A stretch of DNA of 47,258 bases from Acidobacteriota bacterium (GCA_021781455.1 JAJXWV010000082.1:1-47258), one strand, 5' to 3'. Numbered from the stretch's first letter, positions 16,045-24,893 are shown. Numbers and translations: made by a program. The notes: generated by a model not told the origin, from the sequence alone.

Positions 16045-16065
16045 GTGTGTTCTCTGCGACCTTTG

Positions 16066-16139
16066 CTGAGTCCTGAGTCCTGAGGGAATTGTCTCGGCCC
16101 CGCTCGCCTCAGGACTCGGCGCTCAGGACTCAGGACTGA
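16066..16139. repeat. Word-repeat palindrome, word CTGAGTC
   Basis: CTGAGTCCTGAGTCCTGAGG at 16066-16085 faces CCTCAGGACTCGG and CTCAGGACTCAGGACT at 16107-16137, so the right side has an extra word. It fills most of the 116-base gap between the two isomerase genes, whose upstream gene therefore reads through it if they form one operon. Confidence 0.83.
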
Positions 16140-16160
16140 CAAACCGCCTCGAACGGCGGC

Positions 16161-17048
16161 TTATTCGTTCTCCGATTTCGTCAGGGTCCCGCTGTACCGG
16201 AAGGGGAGCCGGCGGGTGAGGACGTTGACCGGTATGTCACGGCGGCTCTTCTCGACGAACTCGGCCATTCGCTCGCGAATGGCATCCTCCCGGAGGTGCT
16301 GCCGGACGACCGGAGCGGCGGTCTGAAAATCGATCTGGCCCGGTGCGCGCCGGTCGTCGACCCTGAAGACGTGATAGGTCGAGTCGGTGCCGATGACGTC
16401 GCTGATCGCCCCCGGTTTGAGGCCGAAAATGACGTCCTCGAACATCTTCGGGAGCTCGCCGCGGCTGACGTAGCCGATGTCGCCTCCGCGCTTCGCGTTC
16501 GGAGCGAGCGAGTACTGGCTGGAGAGATCCTCGAAACGCTCGCCCTTCCGCAGCCGGGCCACGATGTCGTTGGCCAGCTTTTCGTCGTGGACGAGGATCT
16601 GCCGGACGTGAACCTCTTCGCCGCTCTTGAACTCAGCGGGATGCTGATCGTAGTACTGGCGCACCACGGCATCACTCGGTTCGGCGACCTCCGAAGCCAG
16701 CTGGCCGATGAGCTTCTGGCGGCGCATTTCGTCGCGTTTCTCCATGACCGTGGAGCCGGGATCCCGGCGCACGGCGGTGGCGATGGTCTCGGCCGGGACT
16801 TCGATGCCGTGCGTGGCGGCGTATTCGGAGAGGATGACCTCCTCGAGATACTGGTCGAGCATGGCGCTGGCCACTTCGGGACCGATCTGAGAGAGATCCG
16901 TCCCGGCGTTGCGGTCGAGGTAGCGCTTGAAGTCGCCGAGCGTGATCATGCGGTCGCCCACGCGCGCGACGACATCCGGCGGAATCGACGGTTTTCGATG
17001 GCAGGCGAGCGCAAGCAGGATGAGGAAAATCGCGGCCGGACGACGCAT
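16161..17048 (-). CDS. PpiC-domain peptidyl-prolyl isomerase lipoprotein (PrsA-like)
   Basis: 295 residues with a lipoprotein signal ending LLALAC (Cys16), a SurA_N-like helical region and a parvulin domain (about 147-232: HVRQILVHDEKLA, GGDIGYVSRGELPKMFEDVIF). Membrane-anchored in the periplasm, it probably works with the SurA-like protein encoded just downstream. mfd, this gene and the SurA-like gene lie in order on the minus strand, but a 356-base gap with repeats separates it from mfd. Confidence 0.85.
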   Translation of the reverse strand: MRRPAAIFLILLALACHRKPSIPPDVVARVGDRMITLGDFKRYLDRNAGTDLSQIGPEVASAMLDQYLEEVILSEYAATHGIEVPAETIATAVRRDPGSTVMEKRDEMRRQKLIGQLASEVAEPSDAVVRQYYDQHPAEFKSGEEVHVRQILVHDEKLANDIVARLRKGERFEDLSSQYSLAPNAKRGGDIGYVSRGELPKMFEDVIFGLKPGAISDVIGTDSTYHVFRVDDRRAPGQIDFQTAAPVVRQHLREDAIRERMAEFVEKSRRDIPVNVLTRRLPFRYSGTLTKSENE

Positions 17049-17124
17049 GAACGAGTCGCGCGGAGTTTAACAGACACGGACCAAAGCCGCTGCGGACGAT
17101 CCTCTTGCGGACGTTCCCCTTGCA

Positions 17125-17186
17125 TCCCCTCGCCCCGCGGACCTTCGATCCGAGCGGTTGATGCATCGCGCCGCGGGGCGAGGGGA
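17125..17186. repeat. Inverted repeat TCCCCTCGCCCCGCGG
   Basis: Perfect 16-bp arms (17125-17140 and 17171-17186) around 30 bases, in the gene-free stretch 17049-17404. Between 17187 and 17381 I see only fragments, including TGTGTCTCTGTGGT (about 17232), a piece of the word family seen complete at 41465, and a second CGCCGCGGGGCCAGGGGA copy of one arm. Confidence 0.75.
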
Positions 17187-17381
17187 CCTATGAGGCGATC
17201 TTCGGTTGCGGGCGAGCGGAGCGAGCCTGCGCTGTGTCTCTGTGGTTGAAACTCTGGACCGAGGCCGGACTCGTTGGGGATTTCTGCACCCAGGACCGCG
17301 CCGCGGGGCCAGGGGACGAATTCCGGCCGCCGAGAACCGGCCGCCGTTGGAAACGCGGAGTCTCGTCGCAAGCCCCCCTGC

Positions 17382-17402
17382 GTGCGGGCGGGACGCCCGC
17401 AC
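17382..17402. repeat. Short hairpin after mfd
   Basis: GTGCGGGCG (17382-17390), GGA, CGCCCGCAC (17394-17402), two bases beyond the mfd stop on the minus strand. It may serve as terminator; it also matches the variable-stem GGACG hairpins at 20985-21088 upstream of mfd. Confidence 0.6.
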
Positions 17403-17404
17403 TC

Positions 17405-20400
17405 CTACGCGGCGATCGTCTGCAGGAGGCCTTCGATCACTTCGATGACCGCCGCGCCGCGCGAGTTCAGCGGGAATGACAGGACGCCGTTCGGGGAGAA
17501 CTTCACCTGCGGGTTCTGCTGCATCAGCTGCAGCAGCTTGTTGGGATCGACTCGGGCCTGGGGCGTCAGCTTGACCACGCCGCGGGACCCTTCCCGGACG
17601 ACGGAGATGACGCCGAGTTTCTGCGCGAACTGCTTGACCTTCACGAAATGGAGCAGGCTGTCGACGTTGGGCGGCAGGGCGCCGAAGCGGTCGCGCATCT
17701 CGTTGCGGATGTCGTCGAGGCGCAGGTCCGTGGTGGCCGAGGCGATCTTCTTGTAGAACGTCATGCGCAGGTTCTCGTCGGTGATGTAGTCCTGCGGGAT
17801 GTAGATGTCCACGCCCAGGTTCATGGAGGTCTGCACCTCCTCCTCGATCTTCTCTCCCTTGAGCTCGCGGATGGTTTCCTCGAGGAGCCGGGTGTACATC
17901 TCGAAGCCCACGGCGGCGATCTCGCCGGACTGCTCGCCACCGAGGATGTTGCCGGCGCCGCGGATCTCGAGGTCGCGGGCGGCGATGCGGAAGCCGGCGC
18001 CGAGGTCGGAGAACTCCTGGATCGCGGCCAGACGCTTGCGCGCGTCGCCGGCCAGGACGCGCTCGCCGGGGATCAGCAGGTAGCAGAAGGCCAGCCGGTC
18101 GCTGCGGCCGACCCGGCCGCGGAGCTGGTAGAGCTGGGAGAGGCCGAAGCGTTCAGCATGATTTATTAATATAGTATTGCATGCTGGAATATCGATACCA
18201 TTTTCGATGATGGTCGTGGCCAGCAGCACGTCGTACTCGCGGCTGATGAAGGCCGACATGGCCTTCTCCAGCTCGCGCTCGTCCATCTGGCCGTGGCCGA
18301 TGATCACGCGCAGGCCGGGAAGGACCTGCTCGAGGTACTCCTTCATCGCGTAGATCGACTCCACGCGGTTGTGGACGAAGAACACCTGGCCTCCGCGATC
18401 GACCTCGAAGGCGATGGCGTCGCGGACGAACTCGTCGTTGAAGGGGACCACCGCGGTCTGGATGGCCAGGCGGTCCTTCGGCGGAGTCTCGATGACGGAG
18501 ATGTCGCGGATCCCGACCAGCGACATGTGCAGCGTTCGGGGAATCGGAGTGGCCGACATGGCCAGGACGTCGATGGCCTTCTTGACCTGCTTGAGCCGTT
18601 CCTTCTGGGCCACGCCGAAGCGCTGTTCCTCGTCGATGACCATCAGGCCCAGATCCTTGAAGCGGATGTCCTTCGACAGGACGCGGTGCGTGCCGATGAC
18701 GACGTCGATCTCGCCCGATTCGAGCTTGCGCACGATCTCCTTCTGCTCCTTCGCGGAGTAGTAGCGGGTGAGCAGCTCGATGGTCACGGGGAACGAGGCG
18801 AAGCGCCGCAGGAACGTGCGGTAGTGCTGGTAGGCGAGGATGGTCGTGGGAGCCAGCAGCGCCACCTGCTTGCCGTCCATGACGGACTTGAACGCGGCGC
18901 GCATGGCCACCTCGGTCTTGCCGTATCCGACGTCGCCGCAGAGGAGGCGGTCCATCGGCTTGCGGCTCTCCATGTCCGACTTCACGTCGTCGATGGCCGC
19001 CATCTGGTCTTCGGTCTCGTCGAACTCGAAGGCTTCCTCGAACTCGAACTGCCACGGCGAGTCCTTGCTGAAGGCATGGCCCTGCACCATCTGGCGCGTG
19101 GCGTAGAGCTCGAGCAACTCGTCGGCCATGTCGCGCATGGCTTTCTTGACCGAGGCTTTCTTGCGCGCCCAGGTCGTGCCGCCGAGCTTGTCCATCTGCG
19201 GCTGCGCGGCATCCTCGCCGCCGGCCGAGTATTTCTGGATGAGATTGAGGTTCTCCATCGGCATCAGCAGCTTGCCGCCGCCGGAGTACTCGATCTCCAT
19301 GACTTCGCGCTCGGTCTCGCCGAAGGGAATGCGCTGCAGTCCGTGGAAACGGCCCACGCCGTGGTCGACGTGGACGATGTAGTCGCCTGTCTTCAGGTCG
19401 CGAAGATCGGTGATGAAGGCCTCGGTGGTCCTGCGGGTGCGCGATCCGACGCGTGTGGAGGTGGGCGGCTCGAACAGGTCCCACTCGGAGTAGGCGACGA
19501 GGCCGAGCTCTTCGAACGAAAAACCGCGGGCCATGGTGCCGTGCGTGACCAGCAGCTCGTCGGCATTCTTCTCGTCGGTGGTGAAGGCGATGTTGAACTC
19601 GCGGAGCAGGCGCTCGATTTTTTCGGAGCCGCCCTTGGTGGCCGCGAAGAAGATCTGGCGCTTCCCTTCCGCTCGCTGTCTGGCAACGTCGGAGGCGAAG
19701 TCGGGCAGGCGGTTGGTGTAGCGATCGGTCTGCTGGGCGTGGATGCGGAGCTCGCGATACCCGGCCGTGGCGACCCCCTCATCCGCCTTCGGCACCTTCT
19801 CCCCCGCTGCGGCGGGGGGCAAGGCTCTCGGTTCGGGTGAGGGGCTGTGAAGAGCACGCGTCACGTGGATCTCGCTGAGCGACACGCGGGCCGTGCCGAT
19901 GAAGTGCAGGATCTCGTCGCCGGGGGTGACCAGCTTCTGCGGAGGGTAGACCGCGCGCCCCTTTTCGGCGGCGGCCTCGTACTCGGTGCGCAGCAGCGAC
20001 TCGTACTTGGCGACCGTGTTGACGATCTGCTCCGGCTCGACGAGGGCCAGAGTCCATCCGTCCAGGTACTGCGCGAACGACGCGCTCTCGGTCGCGGCGG
20101 GGATGTAGTTGGCAATCCCCGGGAACGTGCCGTTCTCGTTGAGCCGCTCGATCTTCTCGACCTCGGCGCGTTTCCAGAGCAGATCGTTGAAATCGAGCGA
20201 CAGCCGGCGCGCCAGGGCGCTGCGCACCTCGCGCGTGACCGCGAACTGCGTCATCGGCAGGATCGTCACCGCTCCCGACGGTTCCTCGGAACGCTGCGAC
20301 TCCAGTTCGAACCAGCGCAGCGACTCGATCGTGTCGCCGAACAGCTCGATGCGCACGGGGCGCGAGGTGTTCGGCGGGAAGAGATCGAGGATCCCGCCGC

Positions 20401-20941
20401 GGAAGGCGAACTCGCCCGCCTCGCCCACGAGATCGGTGCGCACGAAGCCGTTGTCGGTGAGCGTCTGCAGAATTTCGCGGACATCGATGTCTTCGTTCTC
20501 CGCGAAGTGGAGCACGCGCCGGCGGAACGACGCCGGCTGCGGCAGCCGCGAGAACAGCGCGCGCACCGGAACGACGAGCAGGTCGGAGTGGCTGTCGACG
20601 AGCTCGCCGAGGGCTCGCACCTCCTCGCGCGCAACGCCGAGAGAGGGCTCGACGTCCTGATAGGGAGAAAGCGACGGCGACGGGTACATCGAGACGCACA
20701 GCGGATCGTCGTGAAAGAGGCGCAGGGCCGACTCGAAATCGTCCAGGGCGGCGTCACCCGGAACGATCACGGCCAGCCGCTGATGCTCGTGCTCTTTCAG
20801 CGCGGCCAGGATCAGCGCTCGCGCCTCGACCGACGCACCGGTCAGCTCGACGCGTTCGCCTGACCCGAAGAGCGGGCGCAGCGCGGCGCTGCCGGCGACG
20901 TCTTTGCGGAGCTGGGCTATGAGGTGGTCGTTGCGGGTCAC
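17405..20941 (-). CDS. mfd: Transcription-repair coupling factor
   Basis: DNA translocase that removes stalled RNA polymerase and recruits UvrA. 1178 residues, slightly longer than the 1148 of E. coli. In order: a UvrB-like N-terminal module, the RNA-polymerase-interacting CarD-like domain (about 510-560, TGDYIVHVDHGVGRF), and the helicase core with Walker A GDVGYGKTE (about 665) and DEEQRFGV (about 770), then the translocation and C-terminal regulatory domain. Residues about 366-389 are not Mfd: they are translated from a 72-bp palindromic element (19774-19845) inserted in frame just before the segment linking to the polymerase-binding domain. Confidence 0.96.
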   Translation of the reverse strand: MTRNDHLIAQLRKDVAGSAALRPLFGSGERVELTGASVEARALILAALKEHEHQRLAVIVPGDAALDDFESALRLFHDDPLCVSMYPSPSLSPYQDVEPSLGVAREEVRALGELVDSHSDLLVVPVRALFSRLPQPASFRRRVLHFAENEDIDVREILQTLTDNGFVRTDLVGEAGEFAFRGGILDLFPPNTSRPVRIELFGDTIESLRWFELESQRSEEPSGAVTILPMTQFAVTREVRSALARRLSLDFNDLLWKRAEVEKIERLNENGTFPGIANYIPAATESASFAQYLDGWTLALVEPEQIVNTVAKYESLLRTEYEAAAEKGRAVYPPQKLVTPGDEILHFIGTARVSLSEIHVTRALHSPSPEPRALPPAAAGEKVPKADEGVATAGYRELRIHAQQTDRYTNRLPDFASDVARQRAEGKRQIFFAATKGGSEKIERLLREFNIAFTTDEKNADELLVTHGTMARGFSFEELGLVAYSEWDLFEPPTSTRVGSRTRRTTEAFITDLRDLKTGDYIVHVDHGVGRFHGLQRIPFGETEREVMEIEYSGGGKLLMPMENLNLIQKYSAGGEDAAQPQMDKLGGTTWARKKASVKKAMRDMADELLELYATRQMVQGHAFSKDSPWQFEFEEAFEFDETEDQMAAIDDVKSDMESRKPMDRLLCGDVGYGKTEVAMRAAFKSVMDGKQVALLAPTTILAYQHYRTFLRRFASFPVTIELLTRYYSAKEQKEIVRKLESGEIDVVIGTHRVLSKDIRFKDLGLMVIDEEQRFGVAQKERLKQVKKAIDVLAMSATPIPRTLHMSLVGIRDISVIETPPKDRLAIQTAVVPFNDEFVRDAIAFEVDRGGQVFFVHNRVESIYAMKEYLEQVLPGLRVIIGHGQMDERELEKAMSAFISREYDVLLATTIIENGIDIPACNTILINHAERFGLSQLYQLRGRVGRSDRLAFCYLLIPGERVLAGDARKRLAAIQEFSDLGAGFRIAARDLEIRGAGNILGGEQSGEIAAVGFEMYTRLLEETIRELKGEKIEEEVQTSMNLGVDIYIPQDYITDENLRMTFYKKIASATTDLRLDDIRNEMRDRFGALPPNVDSLLHFVKVKQFAQKLGVISVVREGSRGVVKLTPQARVDPNKLLQLMQQNPQVKFSPNGVLSFPLNSRGAAVIEVIEGLLQTIAA
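19774..19845. repeat. Palindromic element inside mfd, in frame
   Basis: The plus strand reads CCCCTCATCCGCCTTCGGCA ... GGGTGAGGGGC with an internal stem CCCCCGCTGCGGCGGGGG. It is 72 bases, exactly 24 codons, and the Mfd frame is open through it, giving a Pro/Ala-rich peptide (SPSPEPRALPPAAAGEK). Terminal inverted repeats CCCCTCATCC/GGGTGAGGGG bound it. No other copy is seen in this window. Elements of this general look occur between genes in many GC-rich genomes, from memory. Confidence 0.72.
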
Positions 20942-20956
20942 GGGCGGCAGAGTCTA

Positions 20957-21088
20957 TCCCGAGCGAAGCGGGGATCAGGGGAGCGGAGTGCGGACGTCTC
21001 GTCCGCAACCGACGGACGTCTCGTCCGGCGGTGAAAGAAACGATCGGACGGGACGTCCGATCGAAGCGGACGAGGACGTCCGCACTCC
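20957..21088. repeat. Cluster of GGACG hairpins
   Basis: The 150-base gap between mfd and the VWA gene is almost wholly repeat: ATCCCGAGCGAAGCGGGGAT (20957-20976), GGAGTGCGGACGTCTCGTCC (from 20985) facing GGACGAGGACGTCCGCACTCC in reverse (21068-21088), with two more stems inside (21010-21027 and 21041-21063). Each stem shares GGACGTC/GACGTCC but differs outside it. Confidence 0.8.
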
Positions 21089-21091
21089 TGG

Positions 21092-22531
21092 TCAGGGAGC
21101 GAAGTACCCGCCGATCGTTCGCGCAGTCAGCCGGGGCGACTTGAGCACAACGTGCACGGTCCGCCACTCGTTGTGCTTCGAGAAGTCGGCGATCTGATAA
21201 GTGATCGCGAACTGCGCGCGCAGGTCCTTCTCGATCTGGGTGTACTTCGCGCTGAGGGTCTGTTGCGTTCCGCCGGCCACGAACCCGCCGGTCTCGGCGG
21301 CCAGGAACTTCATGTGGTCGTAATCTTCCTCGGCCGTCGGCTCGAGGCTGTCATAGGCGACGAAATAGAGCGGGATGCCGGCTTCGCGCACGGTCTTCTC
21401 GACGTCGTCGAAGGAATCCAGCGAGGAGTTGTCGCCGCCATCGGTGAGGACGACGATGGCCCGGCGGTTCTTCTCGTTCTTCAGCTCGCGAACCGCGGAG
21501 TCGATGGCGTCGAAGAGCGCCGTCTCTCCGGCGGGCTTCATGCCTGTCAGCGCCTTCTCGATCAGCGCCTTGTCCGAGGTCAGCTCCTGCAGCCGCCGCG
21601 GCACGTCGTGAATGCCGAACACCGCGCAGCGATCGCCCGGCTTGAGCGTCCGCTCCACGAAGCCCACCGCGGCGCGGGTGGCGTCGTTCATCGAGTAGGT
21701 CATGCTGGCCGACGCATCGAGCAGCAGGGCGATCGAGATCGGCTGGTCGAACGCCTTGCCGAACTCGATGATCTTTCCCTCGCTGTTCCCGTCCATGATC
21801 CGGAACAGCGACTTGTCGACGTCGTCGCGCGCGTTGCCGTTGCGGTCCACGACCGAGACGTAGAGCGGAACCGTCCGCACATCGACGTTCTCGACGTGCA
21901 CGTCGCCGGCACTCGACCAGAAGTCGGCCGCTTCTTCGCCCGACTTCGTCCGCGCCGTGGCCTGCAGGAATCCCCCCGCCAGATGGTCGGGCGTGACTTC
22001 GAACCGGTACGGTGCCGTCGCAGCCGTGGCCACGACCTGCCCGTTCTCCCACAGCTCCACGGTCGTGATCGGATCGTCGCCCGGTGCCGTGGTCAACGCC
22101 TGGAATTCACCCTTCGAGGCATTCAGCGCGCGCAGCTTGACCGTCAGCGGCTTGTGCCCGTGGTTCACGGTCTCGCTCCACTGCACGCGCTTCTTCTTGT
22201 CGGCCGACCACGCGGTCACCGTGATGCGGTGCTCGACCGTGCGCTGTCCGAAATCGACGGTGGCCCGATAGGGCGACAGCAGCGCATCCGTGATCTTCGC
22301 CCCGTCGACCGAGATCGCCACCTTCGCGCCGTCGAACGGCGGGTCGACGGTCAGCGCGACAACCCCTTTGTATTCGCCAGCGATGCCATCCGATACTTTG
22401 CGGCTGAGGAGAAGCTGAGTTGTTGTGTTCGCTTCGGCTGGAGAAGGATGAAGGAGGGTCAGGGAAAGAGTCACTGCCGCAATGAGGATCTGTGCCTCAA
22501 AGGGGCGAAGCCACCGCCGTGCTGCTTTCAT
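21092..22531 (-). CDS. Exported VWFA-domain protein (Acidobacterial VWFA-related type)
   Basis: 479 residues starting at ATG 22531, which gives a signal peptide (LIAAVTLSLTLLHPSPAEA, cleavage near 35). Two Ig-like beta regions follow (about 40-240), then a von Willebrand A domain with MIDAS DASASM (about 273) and VVLTDGGDN, and a final beta part. The order and spacing fit the family annotated as 'VWFA-related Acidobacterial domain' (from memory). Probably periplasmic or surface, with metal-dependent ligand binding. The first 35 bases overlap the 3' end of the lytic transglycosylase gene, so they are one operon; a longer frame to 22741 runs antiparallel in use and is not supported. Confidence 0.8.
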   Translation of the reverse strand: MKAARRWLRPFEAQILIAAVTLSLTLLHPSPAEANTTTQLLLSRKVSDGIAGEYKGVVALTVDPPFDGAKVAISVDGAKITDALLSPYRATVDFGQRTVEHRITVTAWSADKKKRVQWSETVNHGHKPLTVKLRALNASKGEFQALTTAPGDDPITTVELWENGQVVATAATAPYRFEVTPDHLAGGFLQATARTKSGEEAADFWSSAGDVHVENVDVRTVPLYVSVVDRNGNARDDVDKSLFRIMDGNSEGKIIEFGKAFDQPISIALLLDASASMTYSMNDATRAAVGFVERTLKPGDRCAVFGIHDVPRRLQELTSDKALIEKALTGMKPAGETALFDAIDSAVRELKNEKNRRAIVVLTDGGDNSSLDSFDDVEKTVREAGIPLYFVAYDSLEPTAEEDYDHMKFLAAETGGFVAGGTQQTLSAKYTQIEKDLRAQFAITYQIADFSKHNEWRTVHVVLKSPRLTARTIGGYFAP

Positions 22532-24893
22532 AAATCCGCCGGTATTCGAAGCGGTTCCGCGTGACCGTCTTGACGTAGAGGCGCGTCTCCGCGTACGGAA
22601 TTGATTCAACGAATAGGTCAATGTCGTCGATCGGCGTATCAGCAATCCATTTGCCAACGGCTTCCTCGCCCGCGTTGTACGCGGCAACGGCCAGCACGGG
22701 ATTGCCGTGCATGTCCGCCAGCTTTTGCGAGAACTCCGCAACTCCGATCTCGATGTTCACCATTGGATGAAAAAGGGACGCGCGGGTGACACCTTCGATC
22801 CCGGCGCGCGCAGCGATGGCCTGCGCTTCCTCCGGCATGATCTGCATCAGCCCGACGGCGCCGGCGTTGGAGACGGTCGTCGGCTCGAAGCCGCTCTCCT
22901 GCCGGATGATGGACGCCACCAGGTACGGATCGACGCCGCGCTTCTGCGCCTCGGCGCTGATGATCGGCCAGTCGTTCAGCGGATAGAGAATCTCCCAGAA
23001 GCGCTGCGGGATGTTGGCGCCGCCGTGGCGCACGAACTCGCGAAACCGCCTCTGCAGGATGCCGTTCGCCTCGAACGGCTCGCCGCCGCGCACATAGACG
23101 TCGGCGAGCATGAACTGAAGACCGAGGTTCTCGGGATACGCGGCGGCGAGCCGCTTCATCTCCCTCGAGGCATCGCGCGCCAGGTAGATGGCCTCGAGCT
23201 CACGCACCGCCTCGATGCGCGGATCGGCCACCGCGGCAATCTGCGCCTGCACGTCGGGAAAGAGCTGCGCGTCGGGCGCAGAGCTGTCACCCGGAGCTGG
23301 CGAAGCCGCCGGCTCAGAGTGACGGGACAGCAGCACCGACTGCCCCTTTCCCTCCATGATCTCCCTTGCGCGGTAGCTGTAGTACGAGAACGGGTACTCC
23401 GCGATCAGCTGCCGGAACTTCGCATCGCGCTCGTCGATTCGGCCGGACTTCTCCAGGATCTTTCCCGACCAGAACAGCGCATTGCTCGTGTAATCGCCGT
23501 CGGGAAGGCGTTTGACGTATTCCTCGAATGTGCCGAGCGCGTCGGCGTCGTGGCCCCACAGCGTATAAGTCCAGCCGAGGGTCCAGAGGTTCTCGCCTTC
23601 GTTGCCCGTGTCGCCCTCGTCAATGGCCTGCCGGAGGTTGGCAACCGACTTCTCGTAATCGGTCACGTCGGTGACGTAGTACTTGGCGCGGAGGACCTTC
23701 GCCTCGATGGCTTCGCCGCTCGAAGGAAATTCGTGCTCGACCTCGGCCAGGCCGCGGAGGAAGAGCTCCGGTTGTCCGGCGCGCCAGGCAGCACGCGCCC
23801 GCATCAGCATCTGCCGGGCATCGAGCCGTACACCGGAAGTCTCGTCCAGCAGCTCGGCGTACTTTCTCGAGCCGAAGAGCGCACGAAGACGGAGATTGCG
23901 ATAGGCGGCGCTCTTTTCCTCCACGGGATCGCGCCTGGCAACGCGCGCCATCAGGTCGAACGCCTGATCGTAACGGTCGTCGCGCACGAGGTGCCCGACC
24001 AGCGTCAGCGACTGCTCCGAAGAAAGCGCGTCGAGCGGCGCCGCGGGATCCGAAGCGAGCTCACCGTATGTCTTCTCCGTGAATCGCCCCTGGGGGTAAT
24101 CCGTCAGCAGGTGCATGCGCAACCGCGTGGCGAGATCGTGACGCCCGGCCTTGTCCAGGCTGCCGGCCAGGTCGACGAGCTCACCCTCGCTGAGCTCGTC
24201 GATCGGAGTGTCCATCGCTCGAGCGAACGATGATTCGGTTGCCGCCGTGTCGCCGGCCTGCGCTTCGAGTGAGGGAAGGCGAAGGAGCGCCACCGTCGCG
24301 GCCGAACTGCCGGGCGCGCTGGCGATGATCTGCGACGCGATCGCTGCCGCTTCCCGCAGATGATTCCGGTTCTGCTCGACATCGATCAGCCTCAGCTGGA
24401 GAAACGGAGCAACACGCGGATCGGCGGTCGCGGCCGTCGTCAGCACGTCAAACGCAGCGTCCCAGCGCTTCTGCTCGACATCGAACAGGCCGAGCAGCGC
24501 AGTCGCGCGCCGGGCCGTGACGGGGTCTCGCGACGCCGCGAGCGCGACCAGGCTCCGCTCGTATTGAGTGAGGTTTCCGGCATCGTAAAGCCTGCGCGCT
24601 GCCTCGATCGTTGGGGCCGTCGGATCAGCCACCGGCGCCGGGGGCGGCGGGGGCGGGATGGGCGGGAGGGGGGCGGGGACGTTGTGCGCACAGCCGAGCA
24701 CGAGGACCAGCAGCGCGGTGCCGGCTGCGGCACGAAGCCATCCTTGTGGTGCCGGCTTCCAGCCGGCCGGCGGCCGGGCATCCTGCCCGGTCGCTGTTTG
24801 TGCGATCGGAAGTCGTCGGGCTGGAAGCCCGACGACCGGCCGGCTGGAAGCCGGCACCACCCCGCGCGCCGTCGCTGCGGCGCAGATGCTCAC
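22497..24893 (-). CDS. Soluble lytic transglycosylase-like lipoprotein
   Basis: 798 residues. A long alpha-helical repeat region (about 90-640) is followed by a lysozyme-like SLT domain with the catalytic Glu in IRQESGF (about residue 670) and GLMQIMPEEA, AAYNAGEEAV. It cleaves peptidoglycan glycan strands to anhydromuropeptides, anchored in the periplasm. I choose GTG 24893, whose GTGA overlaps the GNAT stop; ATG 24914 is the alternative. Either way the lipobox LVLGC falls at residue 68, because residues about 11-50 are translated from a palindromic element. A second short element encodes about 523-536 (SRHSEPAASPAPGD). The lipobox context is otherwise normal (WLRAAAGTALLVLVLGC). Confidence 0.85.
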   Translation of the reverse strand: MSICAAATARGVVPASSRPVVGLPARRLPIAQTATGQDARPPAGWKPAPQGWLRAAAGTALLVLVLGCAHNVPAPLPPIPPPPPPAPVADPTAPTIEAARRLYDAGNLTQYERSLVALAASRDPVTARRATALLGLFDVEQKRWDAAFDVLTTAATADPRVAPFLQLRLIDVEQNRNHLREAAAIASQIIASAPGSSAATVALLRLPSLEAQAGDTAATESSFARAMDTPIDELSEGELVDLAGSLDKAGRHDLATRLRMHLLTDYPQGRFTEKTYGELASDPAAPLDALSSEQSLTLVGHLVRDDRYDQAFDLMARVARRDPVEEKSAAYRNLRLRALFGSRKYAELLDETSGVRLDARQMLMRARAAWRAGQPELFLRGLAEVEHEFPSSGEAIEAKVLRAKYYVTDVTDYEKSVANLRQAIDEGDTGNEGENLWTLGWTYTLWGHDADALGTFEEYVKRLPDGDYTSNALFWSGKILEKSGRIDERDAKFRQLIAEYPFSYYSYRAREIMEGKGQSVLLSRHSEPAASPAPGDSSAPDAQLFPDVQAQIAAVADPRIEAVRELEAIYLARDASREMKRLAAAYPENLGLQFMLADVYVRGGEPFEANGILQRRFREFVRHGGANIPQRFWEILYPLNDWPIISAEAQKRGVDPYLVASIIRQESGFEPTTVSNAGAVGLMQIMPEEAQAIAARAGIEGVTRASLFHPMVNIEIGVAEFSQKLADMHGNPVLAVAAYNAGEEAVGKWIADTPIDDIDLFVESIPYAETRLYVKTVTRNRFEYRRIYESSTAVASPL
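23286..23326. repeat. Short CACTCTGAGCC-family element inside the lytic transglycosylase
   Basis: The plus strand reads TGTCACCCGGAGC at one end and GGCTCAGAGTGACGGG at the other, with GCGAAGCCGCCG between. It is the outer arm pair of the composite palindrome with nearly all the interior missing. The reading frame stays open across it and encodes RHSEPAASPAPGDS, between a helical repeat (YRAREIMEGKG) and the next helix. Confidence 0.78.
24746..24860. repeat. Triple-hairpin element inside the transglycosylase signal region
   Basis: Perfect 25-bp outer arms (24746-24770 and 24836-24860) with the GGCTTCCAGCC core, plus two inner hairpins (24772-24792, GCCGGGCA-TCC-TGCCCGGT; 24814-24834, CGTCGGGCTGGAAGCCCGACG by halves). 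The frame is open through all 115 bases, adding about 38 residues in front of the lipoprotein signal. Confidence 0.85.
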
